32,157 nt of DNA from assembly GCA_016933575.1 (NCBI GenBank), contig JAFGAR010000060.1, forward strand, positions 1 through 32,157. The letters are read 5' to 3'. Positions within the stretch are counted from its first letter, which is position 1; the number at the start of each line of letters is the position of its first letter. The position numbers were made by a program, and so were the translations under genes. Shown piece after piece: positions 14,268 through 22,915 of this stretch. The notes beneath the pieces were generated by a model. That model saw only the letters and a program-made list of their open reading frames with translations, was not told the origin of the DNA and made no database searches. This DNA comes from Candidatus Thorarchaeota archaeon. Lineage in GTDB: Archaea > Asgardarchaeota > Thorarchaeia > Thorarchaeales > Thorarchaeaceae.

Positions 14268-17180
14268 GTGGGTACACTGTTTTTCATTCTTTTTCTTGTA
14301 ATCGCTCCAATGGTATCAATACTCAATCTTTCCTTTGTAACCGAAGTCACAGGTTCTATTTTTGGGGTTTCTAGACCCGACCTAGTGAATGTCGATGGTC
14401 AGCAATCTCGTACTGATGCAGATGTGGAGCTCAATATGATGTTCTTTGCCCAAGCAGGGCCAAATGATAATGACATCTACTATGTCTGTCGACGCGGCAC
14501 AGATACTATTGCCTATTTTGGGATTTCTAAAATCCAATATTGCGTTGGCGATACGATACTGAGTCTCGATTTCCCGGGCAGTAGACAGGTCAATCCCATT
14601 GGCGAGGAACCAACTGGCTCTGTTACAAACTATTTACTTGGCAATAGTCCTGACAGATGGATAACAGGACTAGAAGACTGTGCTGTCCTCAGATATGGTG
14701 AAATCTATCCTGGCATTGACCTGGTTTACCGGCTGTCTGATGGCGCCTTCAAGTATGAGTTCGTAGTTTCGCCGTATGCCGATCCTGAGGTCATTCAGAT
14801 GAAGTATTCCAATGCTGGTATGGTAGAAATAGATGGAAACCGGCTTGAAGTGGCGATATCAGGATTCTCTTTCCGAGACAGCGGTCTACTGGCATTCCAG
14901 AGTAGCATGGAAAACGAGGTTTCCTGCACTTTTAGAAAGATGGACCGAGAAACGGTAGGTTTCTCGGTCAACAGGTATGACAGGTCCTCACTACTTACAA
15001 TAGACCCCGTACTTGCCTTCAGTACCTTCCTTGGAGGGTCTAGTTCTGATGAAGGACGAGGGATTGCTGTGGAGGATGGTTTTCTCTATGTGACCGGTAC
15101 CACGAGCTCTGCTAACTTCCCAGTTGGCCTTGGCTATGATTCGAGTCACAATGGAGCTGTGGACTGCTTTGTCTGCAAATTCTCTGATGACGGCCAAACG
15201 ATGGTGTACAGTACTTATATTGGAGGCTCTTCAAACGATGAACCGTGGGATATTGCAGTAGAAGACGGATACGCATACATAACAGGCACAACTGCTTCCA
15301 ATAACTATCCCACAGCAAATGCGTATGATTCAACCTATAACACGAACAACGATATCTTCCTGACGAAACTCTCTACATCAGGAGCATCTCTTGTCTATAG
15401 CACATATATAGGGGGAACTTCAAGTGATGTGGGATTGGGTCTTGCAGTTGAGGATGATTATGCATACGTCACAGGAACAACGTCTTCAACTAACTACCCG
15501 ACAGTTAGTGCCTATGATTCAACTCATAATGGGGGTTCTGATGTCTTCATCACCAAGTTTGCGACCAATGGCATGTCGTTGGCATATAGCACCTTCATCG
15601 GAGGAACTGATTCGGACTCAGCATATGGTCTTGATGTTGAAGATGGTTTTGCCTATGTCACTGGATTTACCTATTCGTCCAATTATCCTGTAGCTAATGC
15701 ATTCCAAGAAAGTATTGGTGGAAGCTCAGATAGTTTTGTGACGAAGCTCAGTACTAACGGCCAAATCTTGAACTACAGCTCGTATTTGGGAGGCTCTAAT
15801 ATTGATTGGGGTCGGGGTATCGATGTAGACAAAGGTTTTGCTTATGTTACTGGTTGGACAGATTCCGCTGACTATCCCACAGCAAATGCTTTCGATTCAT
15901 CACTGTCTGGTAGTCAGGCGTGTTTTGTAGCTAAGGTCAATATAGAAGGAAATTCTCTTGTATTCAGCACTTATTTGGGCAGCGATGATTATTCAGAAGG
16001 TCGGAGTATTGTGGTAGGTGAGGGATGCGCCTTCGTAACAGGATTGACTGGAGGACACTTCCCCACAATCAATGAGTATAACTCCACGCCTCAAGGTGGA
16101 TATGACTGCTTTGTCACGATGTTCGCACCTGATGGCTTATCCCTTTGCTATAGCAGATACATAGGTTCCATAGGAAGCGATTTTTGTGCCTCCATCGCAT
16201 ATGATGGGCAATCAGTGTATATCACAGGTTCAACGGATTCGGTGGGTTTTCCGCATGTCAACCCTTGGCAAGAGACCTATGCAGGCAATGGCGATTGTTT
16301 CATCCTCAAGATAGCCTCAGGAGACTCTGATTGTGATGCCATTCCCGATTGGACAGAATTTGCAATAGGTACTAATCCCTTCTGCATCGACTCAGATGGC
16401 GATAATTTCCTGGACAAGTATGAGGTAGATTATGGATCTGATCCTCTTGACCCTCTATCCTATCCTTCAATGCCACAAACATGGTACGACGCGATCTATG
16501 AAGACCTTGATGGAAATGCCACCCTGATTCAGAACCTTATCGCATGGTGTGATGGCAATGCTAGCCTCCTCGAAACCGTGATGTGGCAGCTGGATAACAA
16601 CGCTACCTTGCTCACGCAGGTCATCTCCTGGCTTGATGGGAACCATACTTCCATTGAAACTCTCTTCACCTGCCTGAATGGCAACGCAACCCTACTGCTC
16701 ACTGTTGTCAATCAGTTGAATGGCAATGCTACAAGAATCGAACTTATCGCAGCCCTAGTCACTCAGAACACAGCGCTAATTCAAACACTGAACACATCTG
16801 TCATCGGCGATATCGATGAAATACGAGACATCCTCGACCAACTTGGAATTTCTGCAGGCGATGCTGACTGTGACGGATTAGATGACCTCACTGAAATCTC
16901 CCTTGGCACAGATGTTCTCTGTATTGATACAGACTGCGATAACCTGAATGACGCCTTTGAGGTCAAACTCGGAACCGATCCACTTGACGATGATTCAGAC
17001 GGAGACACCTATCTCGACGGGTTGGAGGTCATTGCTGGCACTAATCCTCTAGACGCCTTGGACTATCCAGGAAGACCCCAGGGGATAGACACCACCCTTG
17101 TGATTATCATCGTATCCGGAGTCGGAGTTGTCGTTGTGGTTATGGGCTTTGTACTAAAGAAGTTCAGAGGAAATCGCTGA
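14268..17180 (+). CDS. Membrane-anchored SBBP seven-bladed beta-propeller protein with glycosylated stalk
   Basis: The first canonical start is the GTG at 14268 (970 residues), but it has no SD and gives a signal peptide with no basic residue. The ATT at 14256 lies 6 nt after AGGAG and adds TKRV, a normal signal-peptide start. After the signal comes an N-terminal beta domain (about 40-245) that usually precedes SBBP repeats. Seven SBBP blades follow (249-684), then calcium-binding Asp-rich repeats of thrombospondin-3/dockerin style (DSDCDAIPDW, DSDGDNFLDKYE). A 14-residue-repeat stalk (748-860) and a second Asp-rich block (DADCDGLDDL to DSDGDTYLDGLE) lead to a C-terminal helix (LVIIIVSGVGVVVVVMGFVL) with basic tail KKFRGNR. 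It is an extracellular binding or structural protein; the ligand is unknown. It is divergent from the nuclease gene. Confidence 0.82.
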   Translation: MGTLFFILFLVIAPMVSILNLSFVTEVTGSIFGVSRPDLVNVDGQQSRTDADVELNMMFFAQAGPNDNDIYYVCRRGTDTIAYFGISKIQYCVGDTILSLDFPGSRQVNPIGEEPTGSVTNYLLGNSPDRWITGLEDCAVLRYGEIYPGIDLVYRLSDGAFKYEFVVSPYADPEVIQMKYSNAGMVEIDGNRLEVAISGFSFRDSGLLAFQSSMENEVSCTFRKMDRETVGFSVNRYDRSSLLTIDPVLAFSTFLGGSSSDEGRGIAVEDGFLYVTGTTSSANFPVGLGYDSSHNGAVDCFVCKFSDDGQTMVYSTYIGGSSNDEPWDIAVEDGYAYITGTTASNNYPTANAYDSTYNTNNDIFLTKLSTSGASLVYSTYIGGTSSDVGLGLAVEDDYAYVTGTTSSTNYPTVSAYDSTHNGGSDVFITKFATNGMSLAYSTFIGGTDSDSAYGLDVEDGFAYVTGFTYSSNYPVANAFQESIGGSSDSFVTKLSTNGQILNYSSYLGGSNIDWGRGIDVDKGFAYVTGWTDSADYPTANAFDSSLSGSQACFVAKVNIEGNSLVFSTYLGSDDYSEGRSIVVGEGCAFVTGLTGGHFPTINEYNSTPQGGYDCFVTMFAPDGLSLCYSRYIGSIGSDFCASIAYDGQSVYITGSTDSVGFPHVNPWQETYAGNGDCFILKIASGDSDCDAIPDWTEFAIGTNPFCIDSDGDNFLDKYEVDYGSDPLDPLSYPSMPQTWYDAIYEDLDGNATLIQNLIAWCDGNASLLETVMWQLDNNATLLTQVISWLDGNHTSIETLFTCLNGNATLLLTVVNQLNGNATRIELIAALVTQNTALIQTLNTSVIGDIDEIRDILDQLGISAGDADCDGLDDLTEISLGTDVLCIDTDCDNLNDAFEVKLGTDPLDDDSDGDTYLDGLEVIAGTNPLDALDYPGRPQGIDTTLVIIIVSGVGVVVVVMGFVLKKFRGNR
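15012..16320 (+). repeat. Seven SBBP propeller blades within the surface protein
   Basis: Seven units of about 62 residues share YSTY-(I/L)-GG, a central VEDG-(F/Y)-AYVTG-x-T, (N/D)YP-T-x-NA-(Y/F)-(D/Q) and a closing F-x-(T/A)-K. Seven is the commonest blade count for a closed beta-propeller. The last two units are the most diverged (YIGSIGSDF, VYITGSTDS). Confidence 0.85.
16509..16800 (+). repeat. 14-residue repeats with in-register N-glycosylation sequons (stalk)
   Basis: From residue 748, seven consecutive 14-mers follow DGNATL-x6-W-x style: DGNATLIQNLIAWC, DGNASLLETVMWQL, DNNATLLTQVISWL, DGNHTSIETLFTCL, NGNATLLLTVVNQL, NGNATRIELIAALV, TQNTALIQTLNTSV. The first six have N-x-S/T at position 3. 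Hydrophobic residues recur with heptad spacing, so a coiled coil with one glycan site every two heptads is likely. Confidence 0.85.
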
Positions 17181-17189
17181 TCAATACAT

Positions 17190-17220
17190 GGTCCTAGGGA
17201 GAGATCCCTAGTGACCTTTC
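17190..17220 (+). terminator. Hairpin terminator of the propeller gene
   Basis: Ten bases after the stop codon, GGTC-CTAGGGA (17190-17200) pairs with TCCCTAG-T-GACC (17205-17216) across a GAGA tetraloop, giving 11 bp with one bulged T. TTTCTC follows. This is the strongest hairpin in the window; the T-run is short. Confidence 0.6.
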
Positions 17221-17362
17221 TCAATGAACGGGAGTTGAGACCTACTGAGGGATATTGATACTCACGTAACAATCTATTTGTATCGAATGACATCCAAGAG
17301 AGAGTAGTTCTCTCAGGATAACGGAGAGACCTGTAACGAACACGTTGGGAGACAGGTAGACT

Positions 17363-18661
17363 ATGGACATCTCATTCTCAGCAAAGAACATTGCACACTC
17401 GGCTACTTTGGCTATGAATGAACTCATTGCATCAATTCGGGAAAGTGGGGAGAAGGTCTATCATATGGGATTCGGTGAGTCACCCTTTCCTGTACATCAC
17501 CTAATTCGTAAGGCTCTATGCGATAACTCATGGCGCCATAGTTACCTTGCAACACAGGGAATCCTGCCATTGAGAGAGCAGGTGTCTATGTTCTACAAGA
17601 AGATGTTTAATCTTGATTATCCACCTGAGCAGATTGTCATAGGACCGGGAAGTAAACCCCTCATGTTTGCTGCATTGACCGCCCTCGATGGTTCAATCTT
17701 CTTACCAGCACCATCGTGGGTCAGTTACCAACACATGGGGCACTTTCTATCAAGAGAAGTTCATCATATTATCACTAGATCAAAGAATTCCTATCGTCTA
17801 GAACCAGATGCTCTCGTAGGAGCAATTCAAGAGAATGCTCCAGACTCGAAACAACAGAAAGTATTGGTAATGAACTACCCTTGCAATCCTACAGGTCATA
17901 GTTACGATGGACATCAACTGGTAGAGATTGCTGATATTGCACGTGAAAATAATGTCATCGTCCTCTCTGACGAGATATATGCATTGACGCATTTCAGAGA
18001 CCAAGAACATCATAGTATTGCAGAGTTCTATCCAGAGGGAACTCTCATAACAGGTGGACTTTCAAAGGACCGTTCGTTGGGAGGATATCGACTGGGAACT
18101 CTTCTCATACCACCAGATGAGACACCACTACTAAGAGCCATATTGGCAGTTGGAAGCGAGATCTGGTCCTGTGTGTCTGCACCAATCCAATATGCGGGAA
18201 TTGAGGCATATCGAATCGATACAGGACTTGTGGAGTATATTCGAGACTGTGCGACAGTGCACGAGGTTGTTACAAGATATGTCTACCAGAGAATCAGAAC
18301 AATGGATGTTACCTGCCCGTACCCACAGGGTGCATTCTATCTGTTTCCAGATTGGAATGATCGAAGGATGGCTCTCAAGAAAATAGGTATAACGACATCC
18401 AAGGAACTCGCAAATTATCTCCTGGAGAACTATCATGTCGCCAGTCTACCAGGCTCTGAGTTTGGAATGCCGCCAGAGGACTTGTGTCTGCGTCTAGCAA
18501 CAGTTGACTATGATGGAGAACTAGCGCTTGATACTTACCTTGAGGACATGAGTTCTGCACTAGAACATCCAGAGACGTTTGTATCAGCTGTTGCACCATC
18601 TGTTCTTGGCGCATGTGATCAACTGGATCTATTTGCAGCCCATATTAGCTCTGAGGAATAA
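17363..18661 (+). CDS. PLP-dependent class I/II aminotransferase
   Basis: This 432-residue cytosolic enzyme has the fold-type I aminotransferase motifs. They are Asn175 in NYPCNPTG (PLP O3' contact), Asp203 and Tyr206 in SDEIY (pyridine N and O3'), and Lys235 in GGLSKDRSLGGYRLG (Schiff base). A C-terminal Arg sits in LCLRLATVDYDG where the substrate carboxylate is bound. The N-terminal SYLATQGILPLREQV matches the usual Y-x3-x-G-x2-LR-x2 region. AGGT lies shortly before the ATG. The tail after about residue 400 is longer than usual and acidic. The amino donor cannot be told from sequence. The beta-keto acid cleavage gene follows 18 nt downstream on the same strand, so the two are almost certainly one operon and may act in one amino-acid degradation route. 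Confidence 0.85.
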   Translation: MDISFSAKNIAHSATLAMNELIASIRESGEKVYHMGFGESPFPVHHLIRKALCDNSWRHSYLATQGILPLREQVSMFYKKMFNLDYPPEQIVIGPGSKPLMFAALTALDGSIFLPAPSWVSYQHMGHFLSREVHHIITRSKNSYRLEPDALVGAIQENAPDSKQQKVLVMNYPCNPTGHSYDGHQLVEIADIARENNVIVLSDEIYALTHFRDQEHHSIAEFYPEGTLITGGLSKDRSLGGYRLGTLLIPPDETPLLRAILAVGSEIWSCVSAPIQYAGIEAYRIDTGLVEYIRDCATVHEVVTRYVYQRIRTMDVTCPYPQGAFYLFPDWNDRRMALKKIGITTSKELANYLLENYHVASLPGSEFGMPPEDLCLRLATVDYDGELALDTYLEDMSSALEHPETFVSAVAPSVLGACDQLDLFAAHISSEE

Positions 18662-18679
18662 TAGGAGAGATATGGAATC

Positions 18680-19504
18680 ATGGACAAACTCATCATCACA
18701 GTAGCTCCCACAGGCTCAGTCCCTCGAAAGAAGGATACATCCTATATACCAGTTACACCAGATGAGATTGCGGAAACGGCCTATCTGTGCGAGCAGGAAG
18801 GAGCTTCTGTAATCCATGTCCATTGTCGTGACGAAAAGGAGAATCCGACTTCGGATTATCATACCTTTGAAGAGACTGTCAATAAGATACGAAAGCGTAC
18901 AAAGCTCGTTGTCATGGTTTCAACAAGTGGTGTAGCAGGTGGATCTGATGAAGAACGAGCAGAACCTCTAAGAACACGACCTGAGATGGCGAGCCTCACA
19001 ACAGGTTCATTGAACTTTACTGCTCGTAAGCCATCTCTTGTCTATACGAACTCTTGGGAAACTATCACATTTTTAGCTGAGAGAATGAAGAGCCTGAAAA
19101 TCAAACCCGAGATGGAAGCATTCGATGTAGGATTCATACAACAGGCTAAAATGCTCGTTGAACAAGGGCTTGTGGATAATCCTAGTTACTTCCAGCTTGT
19201 CATGGGAGTTGGTGGGGGAATTCCTGCAACTGTTGCAAACTTGCTGCACATGCAGTCCCAACTACCGTCTGGTGCCCACTTCACTGTTGCAGGCATAGGA
19301 AGAGCCCAACTAGAGATGACAAACTTGTCCATACTAATTGGTGGTCATGTGAGGGTGGGTCTGGAGGATAATATCTACATCTCCAAGGGAGAACTTGCTC
19401 CCAATGAGGTCTTTGTTGCAAGAGCGCGAAGAATTTCAGAGAAGCTGCAACGAGAAGTGGCTACGCCTGATGAAACAAGGAAGATGCTTGGACTAAGATC
19501 TTGA
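18680..19504 (+). CDS. Beta-keto acid cleavage enzyme (BKACE/Kce family)
   Basis: This 274-residue TIM-barrel enzyme belongs to the family of 3-keto-5-aminohexanoate cleavage enzyme (former DUF849). The family uses zinc to condense a beta-keto acid with acetyl-CoA, releasing acetoacetate and a new acyl-CoA. Zinc ligands His46 and His48 are in HVHCRD, with Glu229 in GLED. The neighbouring Arg225 and Asp230 correspond to the catalytic residues of the characterised lysine-fermentation enzyme, offset by one. The family starts APTG and contains LTTGSLNF, EMEAFDVG and GVGGG, all present. In lysine fermenters this gene sits with aminomutase and dehydrogenase genes; here the only partner is an aminotransferase 18 nt upstream, so the substrate may differ. 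GGAGAG lies about 10 nt before the ATG. Confidence 0.87.
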   Translation: MDKLIITVAPTGSVPRKKDTSYIPVTPDEIAETAYLCEQEGASVIHVHCRDEKENPTSDYHTFEETVNKIRKRTKLVVMVSTSGVAGGSDEERAEPLRTRPEMASLTTGSLNFTARKPSLVYTNSWETITFLAERMKSLKIKPEMEAFDVGFIQQAKMLVEQGLVDNPSYFQLVMGVGGGIPATVANLLHMQSQLPSGAHFTVAGIGRAQLEMTNLSILIGGHVRVGLEDNIYISKGELAPNEVFVARARRISEKLQREVATPDETRKMLGLRS

Positions 19505-19637
19505 CTGTGCCCTAATTGATTGGACAATGGTCGAAAAAGGTCTAAATGTAAAAGGATTATCTAAAGAACTTACTGACCCCTCTAATGAGGTCTTTTCCTG
19601 TTGTAATCAATAGTGACCTCGAAATCGAGTGATATCC

Positions 19638-21479
19638 ATGCCAGCAGATACAGAACTTGGTCAATATGAAGAGAAGCTAAGACATTGTGAACAGAAGTAC
19701 TACTCTCTATTCAATGAGACGAATGATGGCATCTTTTTAATGACTCTAGAAGGAGTCCATTTTGAAGTGAACAAACGGGCTGCGTCCATGCTTGGATATA
19801 CTGTTGAAGAACTTCTAGGTCTATCATTTCGGGATATTGTCCATGAAGATGAAATGAATGATGCTGAATCTAGGCTTGAGACGATGAAGAGTGGCGGAGT
19901 TCTTCCACTCTATGAGCGCACGTTCAAACATAAGGATGGAACACTGCTACCAGTTGAGCTAAATGTAGCTCTCATCAAGGACCGTGATGGCACTCCTCTA
20001 TACATTCAAAGCATCGTAAGAGATCTTTCTGAGAGAAAGAAATTTGAACGTGAATTAAGAGAGAGTGAGGAACTCTACAGACTCCTAGCAGAGAATGCCA
20101 AAGATGTGATTGCCACTGTTGGTTTGGACCTTAGGCTCACATATGTCAGCCCATCAATCGAGAACCTTCTAGGATTCAATGCTGATGAATTGGTCTCTAG
20201 GAGTATCATGGACTTAATCAAACCAGAATCGATTGAAGTCGTAACTAAGGCTCTAGAGGAGGCACTGGAACTCGAAAAAACAGTGGGCAAGGACGGGTAT
20301 GACGCTCCGCCACTTGAGGTAGAGGTCTTTCACAAGAATGGCCAAATATTATGGGCAGAGGTGTCAAGAGTCTTTCTCAGGGACATAGAAGAAAGACCGA
20401 CAGGAATTTTGGTGATTGTTAGGAACATCATGAAACGGAAGTTGATGGAAGAAGCTCTCCAGAGGAGCGAGCGTCGATATCGTGAGATGATTGAATTGAA
20501 TCCTGAGGGCATTGGAATTGTAGACTTTGATGAAAAGATACTTTTTTCCAATCAAGCTTTCGCTGAGATGCTTGGTTATGAGCCGCAAGAACTTCAAGGA
20601 ATGAGTATTCTTGATTTCGCGACTCCTGAGAGTGTGGAGAGAGTAAAAGCACAAACAGAAAACCGACGCAATGGACTATCAACAACTTATCAACTAGAAC
20701 TAATAACTAGGACAGGCTACCATCGTTTTATACGAGTTTCAGGAGTTCCTTGGCGAGATGATGATGGTAGATTGTCAGGAACTATCTCCGTGATTATTGA
20801 CATCACAGAACGGGTCCGTGCAGAGATTGCATTATCTGCAACAAATAGAGACCTTGAACTCTATACTTCCTTACTTCGACATGACCTAAGGAATGACTTA
20901 CAGATTGTGCTTGCTCAGGCTGAGGCTGCATCCATCCTACTTCCGCAAGAATCAGATGTTGTCAGGGTCTGTGAAGTCACGCGTCATGCAGCAGAAAGAA
21001 TGAGACAATTGATCAATACCTTTGAGAGCCCAGAAGGAATGTTTGCAGATAATGTATTGGACCTTCTAGACTCAAGAGCTCGGTCAGCTGAGAAAGCACA
21101 CCATGGACTCAAGGTCACTGTGACAACAAACGAGGAGAGGACTAAACTGAAAATAGCTCATGGTAGACTGCTGCCAGCACTCTTTGACAACCTCCTTAGA
21201 AATAGCTACCAGCATGCGGGACCTGATGTCACTGTTGATATGAGAGTATCAATCGACAATGATAAGGTGTTTATTGATGTGACAGATAGCGGACCAGGAA
21301 TACCAGTTGATGGTAGATCAACAATCTTCCAGAGGAATCTGACAGGAATAGGAAAAGGTCAGGGACTCTATCTCTGTCGTCGAATTGCTGAGGCATATGG
21401 TGGTAGTATCCGTCTTCTTGATGAGAGTTCTTCAAAGGGAACAACATTCAGGATCATACTACCTCTATCATTTCGCTAA
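19638..21479 (+). CDS. Soluble sensor histidine kinase with three PAS domains
   Basis: The 613-residue product starts at the ATG at 19638, with GTGAT 4 nt before it; the GTG at 19629 is less likely. Three PAS domains lie at about 17-135, 143-268 and 276-395. Each ends in the usual D-(L/I)-(S/T)-ERK or N-IMKRK linker. The phosphoacceptor His415 is in SLLRHDLRNDLQIV, the H-box style of archaeal PAS kinases. The ATPase domain has an N box (LFDNLLRNSYQHAG), G1 (DSGPGIP) and G2 (GIGKGQGLYLCRRIAEAYGG). No membrane helix is seen, so it senses a cytosolic signal such as redox state, ligand or light. No response regulator is encoded in the window, so its partner is elsewhere. It stands alone after a 133-bp gap. 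Confidence 0.9.
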   Translation: MPADTELGQYEEKLRHCEQKYYSLFNETNDGIFLMTLEGVHFEVNKRAASMLGYTVEELLGLSFRDIVHEDEMNDAESRLETMKSGGVLPLYERTFKHKDGTLLPVELNVALIKDRDGTPLYIQSIVRDLSERKKFERELRESEELYRLLAENAKDVIATVGLDLRLTYVSPSIENLLGFNADELVSRSIMDLIKPESIEVVTKALEEALELEKTVGKDGYDAPPLEVEVFHKNGQILWAEVSRVFLRDIEERPTGILVIVRNIMKRKLMEEALQRSERRYREMIELNPEGIGIVDFDEKILFSNQAFAEMLGYEPQELQGMSILDFATPESVERVKAQTENRRNGLSTTYQLELITRTGYHRFIRVSGVPWRDDDGRLSGTISVIIDITERVRAEIALSATNRDLELYTSLLRHDLRNDLQIVLAQAEAASILLPQESDVVRVCEVTRHAAERMRQLINTFESPEGMFADNVLDLLDSRARSAEKAHHGLKVTVTTNEERTKLKIAHGRLLPALFDNLLRNSYQHAGPDVTVDMRVSIDNDKVFIDVTDSGPGIPVDGRSTIFQRNLTGIGKGQGLYLCRRIAEAYGGSIRLLDESSSKGTTFRIILPLSFR

Positions 21480-21625
21480 TGCAATGCAAGTTTCTCTAGG
21501 ATCAATGACATGAATTTTCCCCTTCCAATCTTCGTTCTGCAATTGATATATTAGAACATGTGTTCCAACTTTAGTCTTCTCTACACAATCAATATATCTC
21601 AGACCTTCATCAAAACTCAACTCGT

Positions 21626-22558
21626 ATGGAGGAGAGATCACAACTGATGCCAACGGACTTTACACCTGCTGAACTCCAAGAGAGAATCAGAAACAATCCC
21701 AATGATGCTGATGCATGGTCAAAGATAGGATTCCTCCTGTTAATCGAAGGAAAGTCCAAGGAGGCTAAGGCGATGTTAGAGAGAGCCGTGGCGCTAGATC
21801 CGAAGAACTTCGAAGCCTGGGCAGGACTCGGAGTCATTGCAGCGAATAAGGGAGCACTCAAGGAATCAGAGGAACTCTACAAGCAATCTGTAAAGATTCA
21901 GTCAAATTTCAGTGATGGATGGTTCGCTCTTGCTCGGATCTATTGGGGTCAAGCAAAGTACAAGGATGCTGAAAAGGCACTGAAGAAATGCAGTTTTGAA
22001 ACTCTTGAGAAGAGAGTGATGGTGCTAAGAGAGCTCGCCTTAGTATACATGATGTGGAATAAATTCGCAGATGCAGAGAAGACAGTGAAACAAGCAATTC
22101 AACTTGATCCTACCAATACAGAACTCAAGATAATATTGCATAGGGCTCTGAAGGGACAAAAATCAAGGGATAAAGAGAATCAAGCAGCATTGGCATATCG
22201 AGAGATCCCATTTGGTACAATGAATCTTGAGGAACTTCTAACTGCACTAGGACAGGCTATGCAATTAGGCGACTTCGAGGTGGCAGAAGACTTTGGCAGA
22301 AGAATTCGGGATATAGATTCCAGAAATATCGATGGACTCTTTATCCAACACCGTCATCTAACAGACCGGTACAACTACCACTATGCAAGTATGTGTAGTT
22401 CCACTAGAACCTCTCAAGATGGCTGGCAAGTGAAGAAGCTTGACGAGGAGATAAAGAAGCTAGACAAGACCATTCGAAGTGTGATTGATTCAGATCCATC
22501 TGCAAAGATGAGATGGCAGGCATTGTTCAATCGTTATCCATACAATCGCCACTTCTGA
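21626..22558 (+). CDS. TPR-repeat protein
   Basis: The 310-residue product contains four tetratricopeptide repeats at about residues 27-60, 61-94, 95-127 and 129-165. The canonical W-x2-(L/I)-G, A and P positions are visible (for example AWAGLGVIAANKGALKESEELY). A helical region and a Lys/Glu-rich segment (KKLDEEIKKLDKTI) follow, then an unusual aromatic/basic end (RWQALFNRYPYNRHF). TPRs form a protein-binding superhelix, so this is an adaptor or scaffold of unknown partner. The first ATG is in frame and overlaps a GGAGGAGAG purine tract; that tract could instead act as SD for the ATG at 21647 (MPTDFTPAEL), though the spacing is long. Its stop codon abuts the stop of the convergent zinc-ribbon gene with no bases between. 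Confidence 0.8.
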   Translation: MEERSQLMPTDFTPAELQERIRNNPNDADAWSKIGFLLLIEGKSKEAKAMLERAVALDPKNFEAWAGLGVIAANKGALKESEELYKQSVKIQSNFSDGWFALARIYWGQAKYKDAEKALKKCSFETLEKRVMVLRELALVYMMWNKFADAEKTVKQAIQLDPTNTELKIILHRALKGQKSRDKENQAALAYREIPFGTMNLEELLTALGQAMQLGDFEVAEDFGRRIRDIDSRNIDGLFIQHRHLTDRYNYHYASMCSSTRTSQDGWQVKKLDEEIKKLDKTIRSVIDSDPSAKMRWQALFNRYPYNRHF

Positions 22559-22915
22559 TTAGTCAGTGAAGAGAAACGTCTTCAGACTCCCACAGTCGGA
22601 GCATTTTCCAACCAAGACGCCTTCATCAAAAAAACCTTGGAGACCTTCTACACCCTCATACCGTTCGCACATACAGAGAATGAATGTATCAGATCCGCAT
22701 GAACATCGAGGTGTTTCTTGTTCGTCTTCAGGATTTTCGCCTCTTATGATACTCAAGACGATCCCAGTGGACCCACAAGTACTACACCTGCTATGTACAG
22801 TGCCTGCAAAGTCTTGAGCTGGACGTTTTCTATCGCTGGCAATACTATAGCTTATTCTAAGTGAGAATATGTCAGATGAGCACTGCTTGCATCTGAATTG
22901 GTTACAGATGTGCAC
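22559..22915 (-). CDS. Zinc-ribbon protein, unknown function
   Basis: From the GTG at 22915 the product has 118 residues with four cysteine pairs: FRCKQC, SRCSTC, PRCSC and GKCSDC, with two extra Cys in ILCMC. These fit two treble-clef or ribbon zinc sites, as in small archaeal nucleic-acid or protein-binding adaptors. No enzyme motif is visible. The GTG has no SD. The frame stays open and coding-like upstream (NDTELEDYAKKQVNAEAY) to a CTG at 22981 that follows GGTGA by 6 nt, so the real protein may be 141 residues with a near-cognate start. The gene is convergent with the TPR gene, and the two stop codons directly abut. Confidence 0.7.
   Translation of the reverse strand: MHICNQFRCKQCSSDIFSLRISYSIASDRKRPAQDFAGTVHSRCSTCGSTGIVLSIIRGENPEDEQETPRCSCGSDTFILCMCERYEGVEGLQGFFDEGVLVGKCSDCGSLKTFLFTD

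Noticed and set aside
16529..17008. Two minus-strand frames
   Set aside because: Antisense to the 14-residue repeats and Asp-rich repeats; the Ser-rich product is a by-product of GAC/GAT codons.
19574..19600. GACCCCTC-TAAT-GAGGTC followed by TTTT as a terminator
   Set aside because: The stem needs a two-base bulge, leaving only 4+2 pairs, and it lies 70 nt after the stop codon; too weak to call.
22566..22817. 83-codon plus-strand frame
   Set aside because: Antisense to the zinc-ribbon gene, whose Cys pairs give clear coding evidence on the minus strand.
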